64,000 nucleotides of DNA, from the NCBI RefSeq assembly GCF_021462225.1, contig NC_061804.1, positions 15,186,005 to 15,250,004 on the forward strand. The letters run 5' to 3'. The notes under the pieces are model-generated. The model was not told the origin of the DNA and made no database searches. It saw only the letters and a program-made list of their open reading frames with translations. The position numbers and the translations under genes were made by a program. The DNA is from Girardinichthys multiradiatus (taxonomy: Eukaryota > Chordata > Actinopteri > Cyprinodontiformes > Goodeidae). Shown here piece after piece: positions 63,201-64,000 of this stretch (positions are counted from its first letter, which is position 1; each line of letters opens with the position of its first letter).

Positions 63201-64000
63201 CACATCAGAATAGCATTTCCAAATCAATAAGTGATGTTATAGATTGTGAGACAGTGGAATGATGTTAAGGTGATTAATTTGGAGATTAAAAGCATTGGTT
63301 GAAGTAAAACATTTGTAAGTCTGCAAATGTATTTTAATGTGTCGTTGCAAATATGCTATGATGTAATACGTTGTGCACTTATATCACAATATAAAGAACC
63401 ACTTGTGTGATTATACTTGTTGTGGCACCTCATGCACCCAGACCAATTTTTACACACAATCTGCATGATGCTACAAGCTCTGGTCTTCTAGAAAAGTAGT
63501 TTTCTCTGGCTGTGGTTTAAATTAAAATACATAAACATATGCTGACTTTAATTTAAGTGAATGCAGGATGCCTCATTTAAATGTAGGTAAACTACGTCAG
63601 TGCAGAGAAACGCTGTTTACTGGGTGAAGCTAGTTTAGGTGCAAATATGCCTCTCAATCTTGATTTAGGATTAGAGGCCATTGCAAACTCAGGTTTGCAA
63701 ATATTCAGCTTTGCGCATGTTCCAAATTTGTTAAAAATACTTTAACTGGTGTCATATTATCATGGTTTTACAAATTCCCATTTTTTTATTTATGTGCAGT
63801 GTGCACAATTTTAAATGAACCATAGCATTTTAAGAGTGTATTTTGTCTTTTGATTTAAAATGCTCTCTCAGTTTTCTTTACAGAACTATTGCCTACATAA
63901 GAACAAAAAGGAGACAGTCATTATATTCAGTTCTAACTTATCTTCACCAATTCCATCTCCACTCCAGTGCAGCTTAATTAATTGGGAATATATTTCCGTT
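60280..64000 (+). other. gabra6 intron 7 (partial)
   Basis: Begins with donor GTAATT and reaches the window edge. The next exon (TM2-TM3) was looked for and not found. It contains a deleted Tc1-like relic at about 61433-62120. The remaining sequence (60280-61430 and 62130-64000) is AT-rich with nothing specific. Confidence 0.75.
61433..62120 (+). mobile_element. Decayed, deleted Tc1-like relic, family H, in gabra6 intron 7
   Basis: Left end GCATAGCATTATGACAACTG and right end GTGGCCATAATATTGTGTTT are inverted in character. Blocks GATAAGGGCAAAATTGTGAT, CACCAGGCTGCACTATGGGA and TGTTGGGAAACCTTGGGTCT mark a transposase; the part after the second catalytic Asp is absent, so the relic is only 0.7 kb. 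Confidence 0.7.

Noticed and set aside
60280..64000. Search for gabra6 exon 8 (TM2-TM3) and the last exon
   Set aside because: No sequence encoding the expected TVLTMTTLSISAR-type stretch was found; the exons must lie to the right of the window.

Overview
The window is vertebrate nuclear DNA, almost certainly from a ray-finned (teleost) fish. Evidence: intron-split genes with GT/AG junctions, AT-rich sequence with dinucleotide microsatellites, many Tc1-like DNA transposons of families typical of fish, and a Rex3-type RTE retrotransposon. The species cannot be read from the sequence.

Two genes are present, arranged head-to-head, and both run off the window. On the minus strand, the first three coding exons of a GABA-A receptor beta subunit (best match beta2, gabrb2) lie at 31114-30131; the rest of the gene lies beyond the left edge, so positions 1-30130 are part of a very long third intron. 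On the plus strand, coding exons 1-7 of a GABA-A receptor alpha subunit (best match alpha6, gabra6) lie at 48204-60279; the exons for TM2-TM4 lie beyond the right edge. The divergent pair reproduces the beta2/alpha6 half of the vertebrate GABRB2-GABRA6-GABRA1-GABRG2 cluster. The two products can co-assemble in pentameric GABA-gated chloride channels; alpha6 receptors are known for cerebellar granule cells and diazepam insensitivity. The start codons are about 17 kb apart.

Nearly everything else is mobile DNA. Positions 1-30130 (gabrb2 intron 3) hold two closely related Tc1-like copies in opposite orientation (11400-13008 and 14622-16435, the second with a retroposon nested in it), a third Tc1-like copy of another family (21390-23019), a TIR-bounded element (about 16729-18584), several decayed Tc1-like relics, SINE-like repeats and an LTR-like block. 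The intergenic region 31115-48203 has a short promoter-like zone at each end, a Tc1-like element (33563-35207) inserted in an older relic, further relics, a decayed Rex3 tail running into an ATGG microsatellite, and long TA and TG tracts. The gabra6 introns hold another Tc1-like relic, an internally deleted Tc1-like element (51885-52767), a Rex3 copy with 10-bp target-site duplications (52822-55668) and two more relics. Each recognisable transposase or reverse transcriptase reading frame is broken by visible lesions, so I see no autonomous element.

I found no prokaryotic-type system, CRISPR array, rRNA or convincing tRNA gene, and nothing that I would call a new biological system. The most informative points are the receptor-gene details (drug-site arginine, absent beta glycosylation sequon, tandem splice acceptor), the inverted Tc1 pair in a transcribed intron, and several dated nested insertions.
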